Notes: generated by a model not told the origin, from the sequence alone. DNA of 64,000 bases from Hydractinia symbiolongicarpus (GCF_029227915.1 NC_079877.1:19557851-19621850), one strand, 5' to 3'. Shown: positions 50,154-61,097, counted from the first letter of the stretch. Translations and numbers: made by a program.

Positions 50154-50499
50154 CTTTAATACGACGGCTTTACATTTATCGTTTGCAAAACCGGTTCGAC
50201 GGCTGGCAAACTATGCCGCTAAATGCAAAGTTTTTTTGGATTTTTTTGGGCAAAATGATTTCTCTTAACGAAAAATATTGGGGTGTGTATCAAAATTTCT
50301 AAGAATAATTCTAATGAATTTCCTTATTATGAAATTTTATAAGACCATTCATTTCATGAGAATATTCATAAGAATGGCCAAAGGCTCTCAGAGGTATGAC
50401 GCCTAAAAATTTTACATGCAGGTGCCTAACAGATAAATATAAAAAGTCAGTAAGTATCCTTTGTTTAATGAACAAGAATTTATTATTGTACTTTTTTAT

Positions 50500-51420
50500 T
50501 ATATATTTTGACATACTTTACAACAACTGAAGTATACACAATGCTAAAGTTTCTTGTCATTGCTATATTACAATCCTTCTTTCCCTTTACTCACTTTAGG
50601 TAAATTTGCATTCTTTTCCGAGTTCTTATAGAATATTACGATACATTATCATTAAGCAGAACATTATATCGCATTGTTTTATAAAATTTCCTGTGTCCCG
50701 CTAAATGACCATTTTGACATAATTTACAACAACTGAAGTATACCCAATGTTAAAGTTGCTTGACACTGCTACATTACAATCCTTCTGTCCCTTCATTCGA
50801 ATTAGGCAAATTTGCATTCTTTTCCGAGTTCTTATAGAATATTACGATACATTATGATTAAGCAGAACATTATATCGCATTGTTTTATAAAATTTCCTTT
50901 GTCCCGCTAAGTGATCATTTTCACACACTTTACAACAACTGTAGTATACCGAATGTTAGAGTTTCTTGACACTGCTATATTAAAATCCTTCATTCCCTTC
51001 ACTCGCTTTAGGTAAATTTGCATTCTTTTCCGAATATCACGATACATTATGATTCAGCATAATATTTTATCGCATTGTTTTATAAAATTTGCTGTGTCCC
51101 GCTAAATGACCATTTTGACATACTTTACAACAACTGAAGTATACCCAATGATAAAGTTTCTTGACACTGCTATATTACAATCTTTCTTCCCTTAATTCGA
51201 ATTAGGAAAATTTGCGTCCTTTTCCGAGTCCTTCTAACATAAGACGATATATTATCATTACGCAGAATAATATATCGCTATGTTTAACAAAATAAGATGT
51301 GTCCCGCTAAATGATCATTTTGACATACTTTACAACAACTGAAGTATACCCAATGTTAAAGTGTCTTGACACTGCTACATTACAATCTTTCTTCCCTTCA
51401 ATCCCTTTAGGTAAATTTGC
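50500..51420. repeat. ~204-bp tandem repeat carrying the CCCGCTAAATGA word
   Basis: Four to five diverged units, each containing GTCCCGCTAAATGACCATTT, TACAACAACTGAAGTATACC, CTTGACACTGCTA, TTTGCATTCTTTTCCGAGT and ATATCGCATTGTTTTATAAA. Unit starts are near 50,695, 50,900, 51,096 and 51,300. Each unit carries one inverse copy of the CACTTAGCGGGACA-type motif, linking it to the family at 47.7 kb. Confidence 0.85.
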
Positions 51421-54400
51421 GTCCTATTTTGAGTCCTCGTAAAATAGGATGATAGATTTTAATATTGTTAACTGAAATATTCTGAATGTCAAATTTTTTA
51501 ACACTGCTTAATTGTAATCTGTCTGTCAAAGGCTTGGCTGTTTGTGCATTAATTCCGTTTACGTGCGCCGTTAACTTTGAAACACAATGAAACGGACATC
51601 CTTCTACAATCGAGAATAGGCTAAAATAACAGTATAAACATCGTACAAAACAGCTGTTAACGGAATGAATGCAGTGTATTAAAAAAACAGTCGACGAAAG
51701 TAGGAAAATTAATAAGGTTTTAGGTATACCACATTCATGGTAAACCACAAATTTTACCTTATGTTTGCCACAGAATATTACCTCTTTAAGTAAACCACAT
51801 TTTCTCATTTTTTTCTTATTTTAATCAGGAATGGTATAACTTACTACTTGCAAAGTTTCATGAAGTAAATCACGTTTTTGCCATTTTTATGAAGAAAAAG
51901 GTAAACAAATTTCAAAACCTAACAAAATGGCATGTATATTTGTAATTGATCGCTATTTTGAAAGAAATATTGACTTTGTTTATTTGGATAATCAAGTTTA
52001 AGACCTTGTGGCAAGCTAACACTGTTTATCTCAATTAATCAGTATTATTAAAATGGTATATCTTGAAGATTTCAGCTATCAACAGAGATAATAAATATGA
52101 GAGTAAAATATAACGTGCAGTATGAGGCTATCCTCAGAAACCAAAAACGCGATGCCTGTTATCTGGAACAAAGTCTAATAAGTTTAAAAAAACAACAACA
52201 ATAAAGTAAGCCCAATAAATATATTTCGTTCTAAGAACAAAATCCATTTAAATTACCCCTTTTAGAAGGTTTTGTAAACATCTATGTTACAGAAAGTTTA
52301 GCTTGACTGCATTATGATCACTGAAATAGACATTAACGATAAGGTCTCGACGTCAAAGGTGTTTAGAACACGGATATAGATATTCTGAAATAACGTGATT
52401 TTTTCTATTGTATACAAAAATAAAAATCCAACGTGGCAAAAAAACGCAATAATTTGCAGGAATGTGCCGCGCCGCAGGAAACTGCGTTTTTAGTGTGAAT
52501 TTTTCTTAATCACCTGACAATGGTGGGCGTCATTTTTTTATGTTCGAAATTGTTTTTTAGGCTTCCTAAAACAAACTATATAAGAACATAAGTGCCCAAA
52601 TTTAAGAACATGGTAAGATTATTATAAGGCTTTATGAAGCTCGACTACAATTTTTTTTTAATAAAAATATAACCAAAATGTAAATCCAAGTACTACACCT
52701 ATGTAGCAATTATCACCGAATTACGGTAATACCCTGAATTACAAAAACCTTGCCTCCTGCTAAATAAGCACCCCTGTGTAATTAGGCGCCCCCTTTAATG
52801 GCTTAAATTAAATAAGCTCTCTACCCGCTTATTCGTCATTTACGGTAAATTAAGAACGTCTAAACAACATTTATAGGCTGCATTTTGAAAACGTAAAAAA
52901 CATTACAAACCTTTCTTCCATTTCAATGTCCGTATAACAAGAATGTCTAAAGTAAAAAAATAAAAACATTTTAAATCAGTTTTCTGAAAAGAAAGAAGCT
53001 TTAAGTCGATGTCTTCGAGATTGATCTACAAAATTTGGAAATTCTATGATATATACAAATCTTTTTATTTAAAATTGAACTTCTGAAAAAGTTTATTGAA
53101 TGTTTTAGTATTTGGGCGTTATACGTACCTTTTCGCTCAATTTTTTGAAAATGCCGACAGTGGATGTTTTGATAAAGGCTGATCTAAAAAAGAAAAAACA
53201 TTCAAAAAATGAGTAACAATACAAATGTAGCACAAACTGAGTTAACACCAGGTTATTCAATCATTGTCTCTTTAATGATTTAAAAAGAGCATTCATGAAA
53301 AAGAGACAAAACAATACTTTATGTGATGTAGAACGTATATAATTCTTTATTTAACAAGATAATTATAAAATATAGTAATTATGTACCAGACATAATTATT
53401 TTAGCATTTTGAGTAAAACATTGATAGGAATAGTAAAATTTGGTTTTAATAGGATATTTTACAGTATTTAAGCATGTATAATTCAATTTGCGTTAGTGTC
53501 AATCTTTTGCGTAGCGTGAAACTTATTAATACAAATTGCCATTTTGGGATGTTTGTGCGAAATAATTAATGCGATTCACACATAATTTCCACCCTTTTTT
53601 ATTCTACACTCTTTTGTTCTCATACTTTTTTTATATCTGTAAAAGTTGACAATGGACATATTTTCAAGAGTCTTTGCCAGGGACGGTGGTTGGAGAAGCC
53701 CCCTGTTCACATGAATCAATATTTATTGAAACTCTAAAGGGCAAAAAGTGTATTTTTTGCCTGGTAAGTTTGTCCATACACAGCATATTTATCCCTTATT
53801 CATCCCTCCATCCAATTTAAAACCATCAAGAAAGAAAAGTATATAGTGTTTACAACATATTTCACAAGCAAGAAAGACTAATACAAATTATGATTACTTC
53901 AGAAAATATTTGATTTTTTTAGTTATACTCCTTTAAATATATTTTCTTGCAAGTTTAAATCTGCTTTCATTTTAATAGGGTCATGTTTTTTTATAAGAAC
54001 GTCTAAATTTCAGCAGATGTTTATGTTCTTATTTTTACGCTTTTTCGGCGTCAAATGTTCCTTAATTGTAATATATTTAGCAATTGTAGACTCATTATTT
54101 TATTCTTATAGTCTATGAAGTTATTCAGGTTGAGTACTTTATATGCTCTTAATTTTTGGCAAAATCTCAGCCTAAACGTTCTTATAAACCGGGTTCTTAT
54201 AAAAAACGTGTACGAAAACAAACCCTAAATATATAAAGTCAAACATCAATCTTTCTAATTTAATGTATTTTCTGTCGGCGAAAAAATTGCAACGTGAACT
54301 AGCATTTGCTTGCTCTAAGTTAGCAAACTTGTGTTTCATGTCGCCAATTTACATCATGTCTGTGATAATATGCTACTCTATACACGAATACCAGATAAAA

Positions 54401-54740
54401 TCAAAGATAAATTTATTAGAAATTGAAAACAAAACTTTCGTAGATTTAAGTCACATCCAACTTCAATAAATAATAAATTGTGAATACATATCGACGTGAA
54501 TCAAGTGGTTTTGTTAACACCTTGGCATTAGCCGCGGCCAATTGCAGAGTGTCGACGTGAATTAGAAAGGCTAACCTTATATATATGTGGTCTGGATTTT
54601 ATCAGCTTATGGAAAAACATATATGTACGTTAGGGTTATTCCTCTAGGTTTACAATTTGGAAGGTTATAAAATTTAAATTAGCCAGTAAAGACAGTTCAA
54701 TAAAAATAGTCGTATCTAAAATAGCAACAAAAATTTGGGT
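51421..54740. other. Long AT-rich stretch without a recognisable gene
   Basis: The longest open frame (51,808-51,407, minus, 133 codons) resembles no family I know and overlaps the end of the tandem repeat. GTTCTTATAA and TTAAGAACAT words recur at about 52,580-52,615, 52,850, 53,990-54,060 and 54,170-54,210, suggesting decayed ends of a repeat family. A 68-codon plus-strand frame at 54,263 is also unrecognised. Confidence 0.45.
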
Positions 54741-54744
54741 AAAA

Positions 54745-54962
54745 AATAGCGGGACATGACATAACAACAATTACCTGTAGGAAACATAGCGGGACACGCT
54801 ATAGCGACATGTTTTATCATTCTTTATGCCGAAAACTGATTTTGTTCGTAATTGCGAACAGCCCACTGTATAGTTATTTAAGATATCTCCAATAGAAAAT
54901 GTGTCCCGCTATGTGTTTGAAAAACACATCACACATTATGTCCCGGTAAGTGCCTTCGTGCA
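54745..54962. repeat. Second cluster of TAGCGGGACA motifs, both orientations
   Basis: Direct copies at about 54,750 and 54,787; inverse copies at about 54,901 (GTGTCCCGCTATGTG) and 54,942 (TGTCCCGGTAAGTG). Together with the 47.7-kb cluster they bracket 7.2 kb, with the outermost words in inverted orientation. Confidence 0.6.
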
Positions 54963-54968
54963 TGTATT

Positions 54969-55017
54969 TTTGTTGTTGTTGTTGTTGTTGTTGTTGCTGT
55001 TGTTGTTGTTGTTGTTG
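54969..55017. repeat. (GTT)n microsatellite
   Basis: About 16 GTT units interrupted by one GCT. It sits beside the motif cluster, as the ATT/GTT tract does at 47.65 kb. Confidence 0.95.
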
Positions 55018-55171
55018 GACGTGGTGGAATAATTCTGACATTATGCATATGTATTTCAATTATTAGCTTTTTGATGGAATATTTCGGACTTTTTAAGTTA
55101 GATTAAATAATTTATTTTGTAGATGATCGCTTATGTTTACCACAAAAAAAAGCAAAATTTATTATTACATA

Positions 55172-55930
55172 CAGTACAGTCCAGATGTAAGCGTACGCGT
55201 ACGCTCAAGTTTCACACCTTTTTCTCGGAGGCGGTAGTTGTTTGTCTTTTGTTCTTATTAATTATCTTGCGAGTCTTGTAAGTCATTAACTTGCGCGTAA
55301 TAAACAAAAGATTATCGAAGAAAAAATAGCTTATTATAACTGCGCGTAACTATTGTTAAATAGTGTTAACATAACTATTCCCAATAGCATAATTGCAAAT
55401 GTTATCAACTTTATCAATGTGACACGAAGAGCCATTGTTTCATATTTTTATTAAACAAATGTTTTGCGTGGAAACTAAATAAACTAGCGAGAAGGCATTG
55501 TTGGTTGCGCGGGTTAAATAAAGCTTTTAAGAGATAGAAATTATTATATTTTAACAAAGAAGGAAACTTTAATTTTAATAGAAATGTTTTTTAGATCGCA
55601 TTTTAAAAGTTTAAAAACGAAAAACGGCGATAGAAATGTTTTTTTAGATCGCATTTTTAAAGTTTAAAAACTAAAAACGGCGATAGAAATGTTTTTTTAG
55701 ATCGCATTTTAAAAGTTTAAAACGAAAAACGGCGATAGAAATGTTTTTTTAGATCGCATTTTAAAAGTTTAAAAATCGAAAAACGGCGATAGAAATGTTT
55801 TTTTAAATCGCATTTTAAAAGTTTAAATCGAAAAACCACTATAGAAAAGCTTTTTTAGATTGCTTTTTAAAAGTTTTAAAACGAAAAACGGCGATAGAAA
55901 TGTTTTTTTTAGATCGCATTTTTTTTAAAA
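55172..55930. mobile_element. Partial inverted copy of the CAGTAC-TIR element
   Basis: Begins with TA then CAGTACAGTCCAGATGTAAG and the same 16-bp palindrome. From there to about 55,560 it is the reverse complement of 48,990-49,362 of the first copy with small differences. It then enters the 53-bp minisatellite in inverse orientation. No opposing TIR is found to the right; the copy grades into the ATACGAATTT array, so it is truncated or has been replaced at that end. Confidence 0.75.
55565..55925. repeat. 53-bp minisatellite, inverse orientation
   Basis: About seven copies of the 48.2-kb unit, read as GTTTTTTTAGATCGCATTTT and AAAAACGGCGATAGAAAT. Confidence 0.9.
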
Positions 55931-55959
55931 AACCATAGCAGCATCTAATTATAAAAACT

Positions 55960-56345
55960 CAAACGAATTTTATTTTAAAACTCATATACGAATTTAATAC
56001 AATGTCAAACGATTTTCTTTTTTTTTAAACCATACGCATCTAATTAAAATCTCATACGAATTTTTTGTTAAACTCGTACGAATTTAACTCATACGAATTT
56101 AATTTAAAACTTATACGAATTTAATTTAAAACTCATACAAATTTTTTTAAACTCATACGAATTTAATTTAAAACTCATACGAATTTAATTTAAAACTCAT
56201 ACGAATTTAATTTAAAACTCATACGAATTTAATTAAAAACTCATACGAATTTTATACGATTTTAGAAAAATTTCATACGAATTTAATTACTGTATGGCAA
56301 AAGAAAATTCGTATAGCATATACGAATTTTTTTGATACGAATTGC
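55960..56345. repeat. ~21-bp tandem repeat (CATACGAATTTAATTTAAAA)
   Basis: More than a dozen copies of AACTCATACGAATTTAATTT with variable A/T runs, ending in AATTCGTATAGCATATACGAATT, an inverted arrangement of the same word. Confidence 0.85.
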
Positions 56346-56458
56346 TACGAATTTTGTAGATGACCCCTAACTCTAGTATAGCAGGATCACGCATCCAAGG
56401 TGCTGGCGCTGGAGTGATTGTGTTTCAAATAAGTGGAACATGTCTGTCAATACATTCT

Positions 56459-56985
56459 TTCGTTAAATCGTTAAAAATGGAGAGTTTTTCTTCTGAAGCA
56501 TAGACGACATTAAATCTTTCACATACAAATTTGCATCAAATGTTTTAATATTACGGATATACCTATAGCACTTTTTGAACCAGTCTGGTCTAACGTTAAT
56601 AAAGATATACGTTCCATCGTGGTCACTCACTTCGTCTGCCGGTAACACGTCTTGTACTTTAACTTTGCTAGGGTTATTTGTCCAAATATGGTCAATACAC
56701 GCTTTTTGTCTTGTAGGTTTCGTTATATGTTGATGTAAGTCCTAAGACTGCAACATGTCCAAGTACTGTTGACTTATATTTTGTTCTTTAAATAAGTCAA
56801 TGTTCATATCTCCAGTCAAGATTATTTGTCCCTGTCACATGTAACTTACTTTACTTAGTAGACTATTACCTTTTCTAACCACAGTTCTTGTTCGTGAATC
56901 AAAAACTTGGGTTGGTATATTACTCCAACTAATATATTGCTCTGACTGTTTCGACCTTTGACCTTAAGTGCTTTTTTAATAAATC
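56459..56985 (-). pseudogene. AP-endonuclease domain fragment of a non-LTR retrotransposon
   Basis: Minus-strand frames show the apurinic-endonuclease signature of LINE ORF2: a GVIYQP segment upstream (about 56,930), LTGDMNIDLF (about 56,815), the PTRQKACIDHIW segment (about 56,715), and SDHDGTY with downstream RPDWFKKCYRYIR (about 56,620-56,550). An in-frame TAG interrupts the stretch between GDMNID and IDHIW, and the GVIYQP part ends at a stop near 56,850, so it is dead. The reverse transcriptase that should follow is absent. It is on the opposite strand to the 47.2-kb RT tail, so the two are separate insertions. Confidence 0.78.
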
Positions 56986-56989
56986 TGAG

Positions 56990-57535
56990 CCAGCTTAGAC
57001 TTAAAAACGTTTGGATTTCTTTTTGTGAGTCCAGTGAATTGTTACCTTTAAACTCCTTTTTTAATTTTACATTCTTTAGTACCTACAATGCTAGAAAACT
57101 ATAACACCAAGTTAACTATGTAACATGTCAAAACTTCGCAAAATATTCTTGCCATGTCTGTATAATGCATAACTGCTTTTGTGAATTGATATTATTTTTT
57201 TCAAGGTAGTAACTCATAAGCATCTGCTATTGTGCTGGTATTTAAAAGCCGAAGCCTACCAGTTAAGTTCGTAACTATTTAAAAATTTGTAGAGTCCACC
57301 ATATTTCTCATTTTTCTTTCGTTCATAATAAATTAAAACAGCAAGTTTGAGTAGACATATATATTCGATTGAAAATAATGAACAAAGGATATATAACATA
57401 TTTTAGAAAGAAACAATCTTTCTTTATAAAATGTACTTTAGTGTTGCCGTAATTGACCCGTAACTATGAATAACCGCTTACGCTTGAAGAAAGTCCAGGG
57501 TGTACATTCATAAAAAGATAAAGCTAAAATTAGAC
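56990..57535. other. AT-rich sequence, nothing recognised
   Basis: Between the LINE fragment and the TTAA-flanked element I see no coding motif or defined repeat. Confidence 0.45.
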
Positions 57536-58165
57536 TTAAAGGTACTGTCCGATTAAAAATCAACTAAAATTTTGACAAAAAATTCTTATTTGGAACTAAT
57601 TTCTATAAAATAATTAAATAATTATTTGTTTTCTTTCCTAACACTAACTGAACAACATCTCATTCTTGTTTACAAAAAAGCATGCGGTCTCTCACTTCGA
57701 TTGTTTATATGGATGGCGGATGATAGGCACTAAAGCGAGGCTGAAATAATATGTCGCGTGTGACGTATTTACCTGGAGCGCGCCGAACTGACCAAAATAG
57801 ATAAAACGTGGGCCAGGGCTGATATTTTATTATATGTTTAAAAATTTTGGTAATTTTACCCCCTGAATTGTGAAAGACCGCTTTTTATGAATTATTCATA
57901 TGGAATTAAAAAATCGAAGGCGAGAGATGTGTCTAGACCTTAAGGTAAACACACACTGTGCTAATTCTGTACGAACCTAAGTAAGAAGCTTTCGCTAATA
58001 AAACTTGAAGTTCAATATGACTTTAGCCTTAGGGTTGCATAGTTGTTTCAGCTACTCTAAAGACAACCAATCAATAATCAAAAATTAGTTTCCTCTTCGC
58101 TAGATGTCCCGCCACAGAGAGATTAGACTCAGATCGCACATTCAGTAAGGTTGAGAGGCAGAATA

Positions 58166-58327
58166 ATGTCGTGGTGCGCTGTTGTGAATTGCACTAACAA
58201 CAGTCGAAAAAAACAGGATAAAATTTTTTTTTCGCTGCTCAAGGATCCAAAAAAAAATCTTCCGTATAAGGAAAAACCAAAAGTCAGAGAAATATCTGAA
58301 CGGAGGAAAGAAAAGGATGTTAAGGAG
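58166..58327 (+). CDS. THAP-type zinc-finger exon, partial
   Basis: ATG at 58,166 opens 54 codons starting MSWCAVVNC. The CxxxxC pair, the KIFFSLLKDPKK stretch (the family's F-x-x-x-P-K-D-P region) and a Lys/Arg-rich tail are the N-terminal half of a THAP domain, a sequence-specific DNA-binding zinc finger found in P-element-type transposases and cellular regulators. The exon ends at a consensus donor GAG|GTGAGT (58,327/58,328), phase 0. The CxxH half of the finger, needed for zinc binding, should be in a later exon that I cannot find, so the gene may be broken. It lies inside the TTAA-flanked element. Confidence 0.65.
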
Positions 58328-58345
58328 GTGAGTGGGGGCTGGTAA

Positions 58346-58458
58346 CTAGGTGGTCGTTCGAAACTCTCTGTCATGGAGTGCCACCAAAGATGTTCACAGC
58401 GTACTCTTCAATAAAACCACCGCTCGGAATTCTTCGTGTTCCGTAATACATTTTTTAT
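58346..58458 (-). pseudogene. P2X7-type cytoplasmic domain, downstream exon, with stop
   Basis: After an acceptor-like TTTTTCAG (58,459-) the minus strand reads KKCITEHEEFRAVVLLKSTL, TGA, then TSLVALHDRE. The C-I-T-E-H-x-x-F segment followed by L-x-x-x-L-x-x-x-L-V-A-L is the conserved second part of the P2X7 C-terminal (ballast) domain family, which is common in transposon-linked genes of invertebrates. The TGA (58,394-58,396) stands where relatives usually have an arginine, as expected from CpG decay of CGA. It continues the exon at 59,553-59,723; the nested insertion separates them. Confidence 0.6.
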
Positions 58459-58561
58459 CTGAAAAATATTACAATATTACTCAATCACACTCGCATCTAA
58501 GAATTACTCATGAAGGAGTAGAAACTTTTATACCATGTAATTGAAAATATTTAATAGAGTC

Positions 58562-59523
58562 CAGTCTTTTTCAGGAGAGGCGTGCGATCGCACGCGCACG
58601 CCTTGGCACACGCCTAAATCGTTTAAGGCGTGTGATTAATCGCACGCCTGAAAAATAAATATTGAGTTTTCAAAATCAACCTATAAAATCCATAGATCTC
58701 AGAAATTATTGAATAGTCCTGGTCCTTTTAATCCACGAGCAAGCCTATTCATAGCCAACCTGACCATCCTAGCTAATTCACCGACTCCTGACTTAGTTAA
58801 AAGAACTACGTAGACATAAATCTCTTTTGCCTGGCCCCTTCGTCGTTGGTAACCAGGTCTTACACAAGAAATCCAGCCATGCGGTTCTTAACTAATGCGG
58901 AGGTGAACGCCGACGGAGCACGGATGAAGCAAGTCTGCAAAACTGCACTTACAGGCGGAATAGACATTTTATCATGGATTTAATTGTAGATAATTTTTTC
59001 ATTTGACAAAATAATTGGAAACCATAGCAGGTCCGAATTTAATGGATTTTTTCTTTATGCCTGTAAAACCGAAACCCACGGACGGTATAAATTTTTTTCT
59101 GTAAAAATTTTGTTTAAGTGTAGCTGAACTTTTTGAATGAATTTTGAAGTTTTATTTAAGCCACATGGATAAAGATTTTTTTTAATTTGAAAACAAAGCA
59201 TATTTTTGCCTATTTGCTTGTGAAAAATAAACAATAAATATAAAAATGACAGTATAGTCATGCATACTATTTCGGACATGTAGAAAAGGAAGTTAGGATT
59301 GAGAGAGTCGCTATACCAGTACACGCTCGATCATCGTGTTTGGGGTTCACGATTTAAAACGTCCCCCACTTTTCTACCGCAAAATGAATGCGCAACAAAA
59401 ATAACCTCGGAGCCCGTATCGCAGGCGTAACATTCTTTGCACGTGCGTTTTACATCGCACGCGTTACTTGATTTACACGTGCGAATCATCGCACACCTAC
59501 TCAAATATTCCTGAAAAAGACTG
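58562..59523. mobile_element. 962-bp MITE-like element nested in the TTAA element
   Basis: CAGTCTTTTTCAGGA at 58,562 is matched exactly in inverse at 59,523. The 6-bp word AGAGTC sits directly outside both ends (58,556-58,561 and 59,524-59,529) as a target duplication. Subterminal regions are full of GGCGTGCGAT words, including the perfect palindrome GCGTGCGATCGCACGC (58,580-58,595) and a near-perfect one at about 58,635-58,660. There is no coding capacity. An 89-codon frame on the minus strand inside it has no family features. Confidence 0.8.
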
Positions 59524-59552
59524 AGAGTCTGTCTCGTGACAGCAAAAACATT

Positions 59553-59723
59553 CTACACTTCAGAGGGCATCCTCTCACATTTAGGAGTAGGAGCAACAAG
59601 GTTTCCAATATTATGTTCGTCTACGTCTTGAAAAGTCGGAACTAGCTCATCATTCGCTGTTCTTTCCGGCTCGAATTGAAATCTTAGAACCTGCGAATTA
59701 TTTTCATTCATTGCTATCTTCAT
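59553..59723 (-). pseudogene. P2X7-type cytoplasmic domain, upstream exon
   Basis: From ATG at 59,723 the minus strand encodes 56 residues. LRFQFEPER matches the family's R-P-Y-x-F-E-P-E entry motif, and NIGNLVAPTPKCERMPSEV matches the R-x-G-N...C-x-C-x-x-C-x-x-M-P-T zinc-binding segment, with at least one expected cysteine pair lost (APTPKC instead of a CxCxxC form). The frame ends at TAG where the family continues E-C-x-C-C. The following conserved block is found at 58,458-58,346 across the nested insertion, so this is one split, decayed gene. Confidence 0.6.
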
Positions 59724-60170
59724 GAAGAACTTTTTTAAACAAAGGAAAAAAATTATAAATAAACATTTAGTCGTTCGCCTAATAAGAAGCCAGGTAACTA
59801 CGTCACAAGCAAAAATGTGCTGAATAATGAATTGACCCAGTCCTTTTGCCGCGTTCGAAAGTTCATGAAGATGGTAGGCTAGTGCAGCAAGATTAAAACA
59901 AACAAACGATGGTGTTAAGTATTGGATAAATCTTTGTTGTTTAAGAGTGCAATCTTCGTTATTTTTGATACTTAATAAAATAAAAGAAAAGATATTGTTT
60001 TTTAATCGGACAGTACCTTTAAAGCGAAAGAAACGCAACTAGTAATCCCAATGTAATATTTAATCGTTGTTTCAATAAACACCCATTACGTTTAATTGGT
60101 CATTTACTGCACTTAATATATAATATTGAATAAAGGATAATATTATTTCCACTTCTTTCGCCTTATTGGC

Positions 60171-60209
60171 TTATTGATTTGCTTCGGCATCTCCCACAGT
60201 GGCATCATC
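60171..60209 (-). other. Possible short terminal exon, unassigned
   Basis: On the minus strand a good acceptor (pyrimidine run then TTTAG) is followed by 12 codons (DDATVGDAEANQ) and TAA. It does not fit the SET exons in phase, because the last of those already ends in a stop. It may be chance. Confidence 0.2.
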
Positions 60210-60585
60210 CTAAAGTAAAAGTGAATGAATGAATGAATTAATGAATACCTGAATTACGCTTGATTATAAGAGAAAGGGATATAACATTCCAAACTATACT
60301 CACGAGCATCTCCAAAGTAAATGGTCTTTTATAGTTGTTCTAAACACAAATTACCATATGTTTAACCAAATTTATTACAGAGGATGCTACGCACTTTCTC
60401 AAAACAGTATAATTTTATGACATAATGGTGCAGTACAACGTCAATGAATTGATCATTGCGTTAGATATGGAGTGCTAAAAATTTACCGTGTTCAAATATA
60501 ACTTTGAAATCAGAAAATTATAAAGAAATTAAGATATCTGGCAATAAATTAAAAAATTCTTAAACAACCTACCAATTTCCTCCAA

Positions 60586-60616
60586 CTAAGCCTTTATTAT
60601 TTTTCCATAGCTATAC
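60586..60616 (-). CDS. Last exon of a KMT5A-like SET domain
   Basis: Acceptor TTTTTTCATAG is followed by G TAT AGC TAT GGA AAA..., then TAG. Its first base completes the Arg codon left open by the exon at 61,098-61,253, giving R-Y-S-Y-G, the closing motif of SET domains (usually Y-D-Y-G). The protein then ends after five residues. The W-L-K-H or LPWR-type tail of KMT5A relatives is missing, so this is either a short variant or a degraded end. Confidence 0.55.
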
Positions 60617-61097
60617 CTATGAAAAAATAATAAGAAGAAAACAATAATAACTAATTCTTTACAAAACAAACAACTGAGCGAGAACTAGGGAGGAGTATTT
60701 TCCAGTCTCATTTTTATTGCTCAGCTCTGATTGCATTCAAGCATCACAAATGTTTTTTATCTGTAATGAAAGTTTGTTGTGTGATTTTATATGAGTTTAA
60801 AAATGATATTATGTCGCACAAAGAAAAGTTTGTGGACTTAATTGTTGTTGGTATTATGTGGAGACACAAACATGTGTTTAAGCGGGAATAAAAGTTTACA
60901 CGTTACTAATGTTCAAAGTTAATCTAAAGTGTTAAAAAAATGTGCTCCTGACCAATAATCCTTAAAATTCCCTAATTTGATACCTGAATTTAGAGTACGT
61001 ATGCAAAGAAAGATAAAGCTAAATAAAGGGATTAGTGCTTTATATAAACCGGTTGTCTTGGGTGGATCATTAGAAATGCAAATGAATAAATAAATAC

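Larger units (their letters stand above)
57540..60018. mobile_element. 2.48-kb TTAA-flanked DNA element with THAP and P2X7-like genes
   Basis: AGGTACTGTCCGATTAAAAA at 57,540 is matched in inverse at 60,018. TTAA abuts each end (57,536-57,539 and 60,019-60,022), as left by piggyBac-type insertion, although TTAA could also belong to the inverted repeat. Inside, a THAP-domain exon points right from the left end (58,166-58,327) and P2X7-type exons point left from the right end (59,723-59,553 and 58,458-58,346). A MITE-like insertion (58,562-59,523) breaks the element. No recognisable transposase core is left. Confidence 0.65.

Noticed and set aside
51407-51808. 133-codon minus-strand frame
   Set aside because: The longest frame in the AT-rich stretch, but no recognisable domain, and it overlaps the end of the 204-bp tandem repeat; left as unassigned sequence.
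54874-55059. Minus-strand polyglutamine frame
   Set aside because: Produced by the GTT microsatellite; no coding context.
58129-58374. 81-codon minus-strand frame antisense to the THAP exon
   Set aside because: Shadow of the THAP exon; the P2X7-like exon uses a different frame and ends at 58,346.
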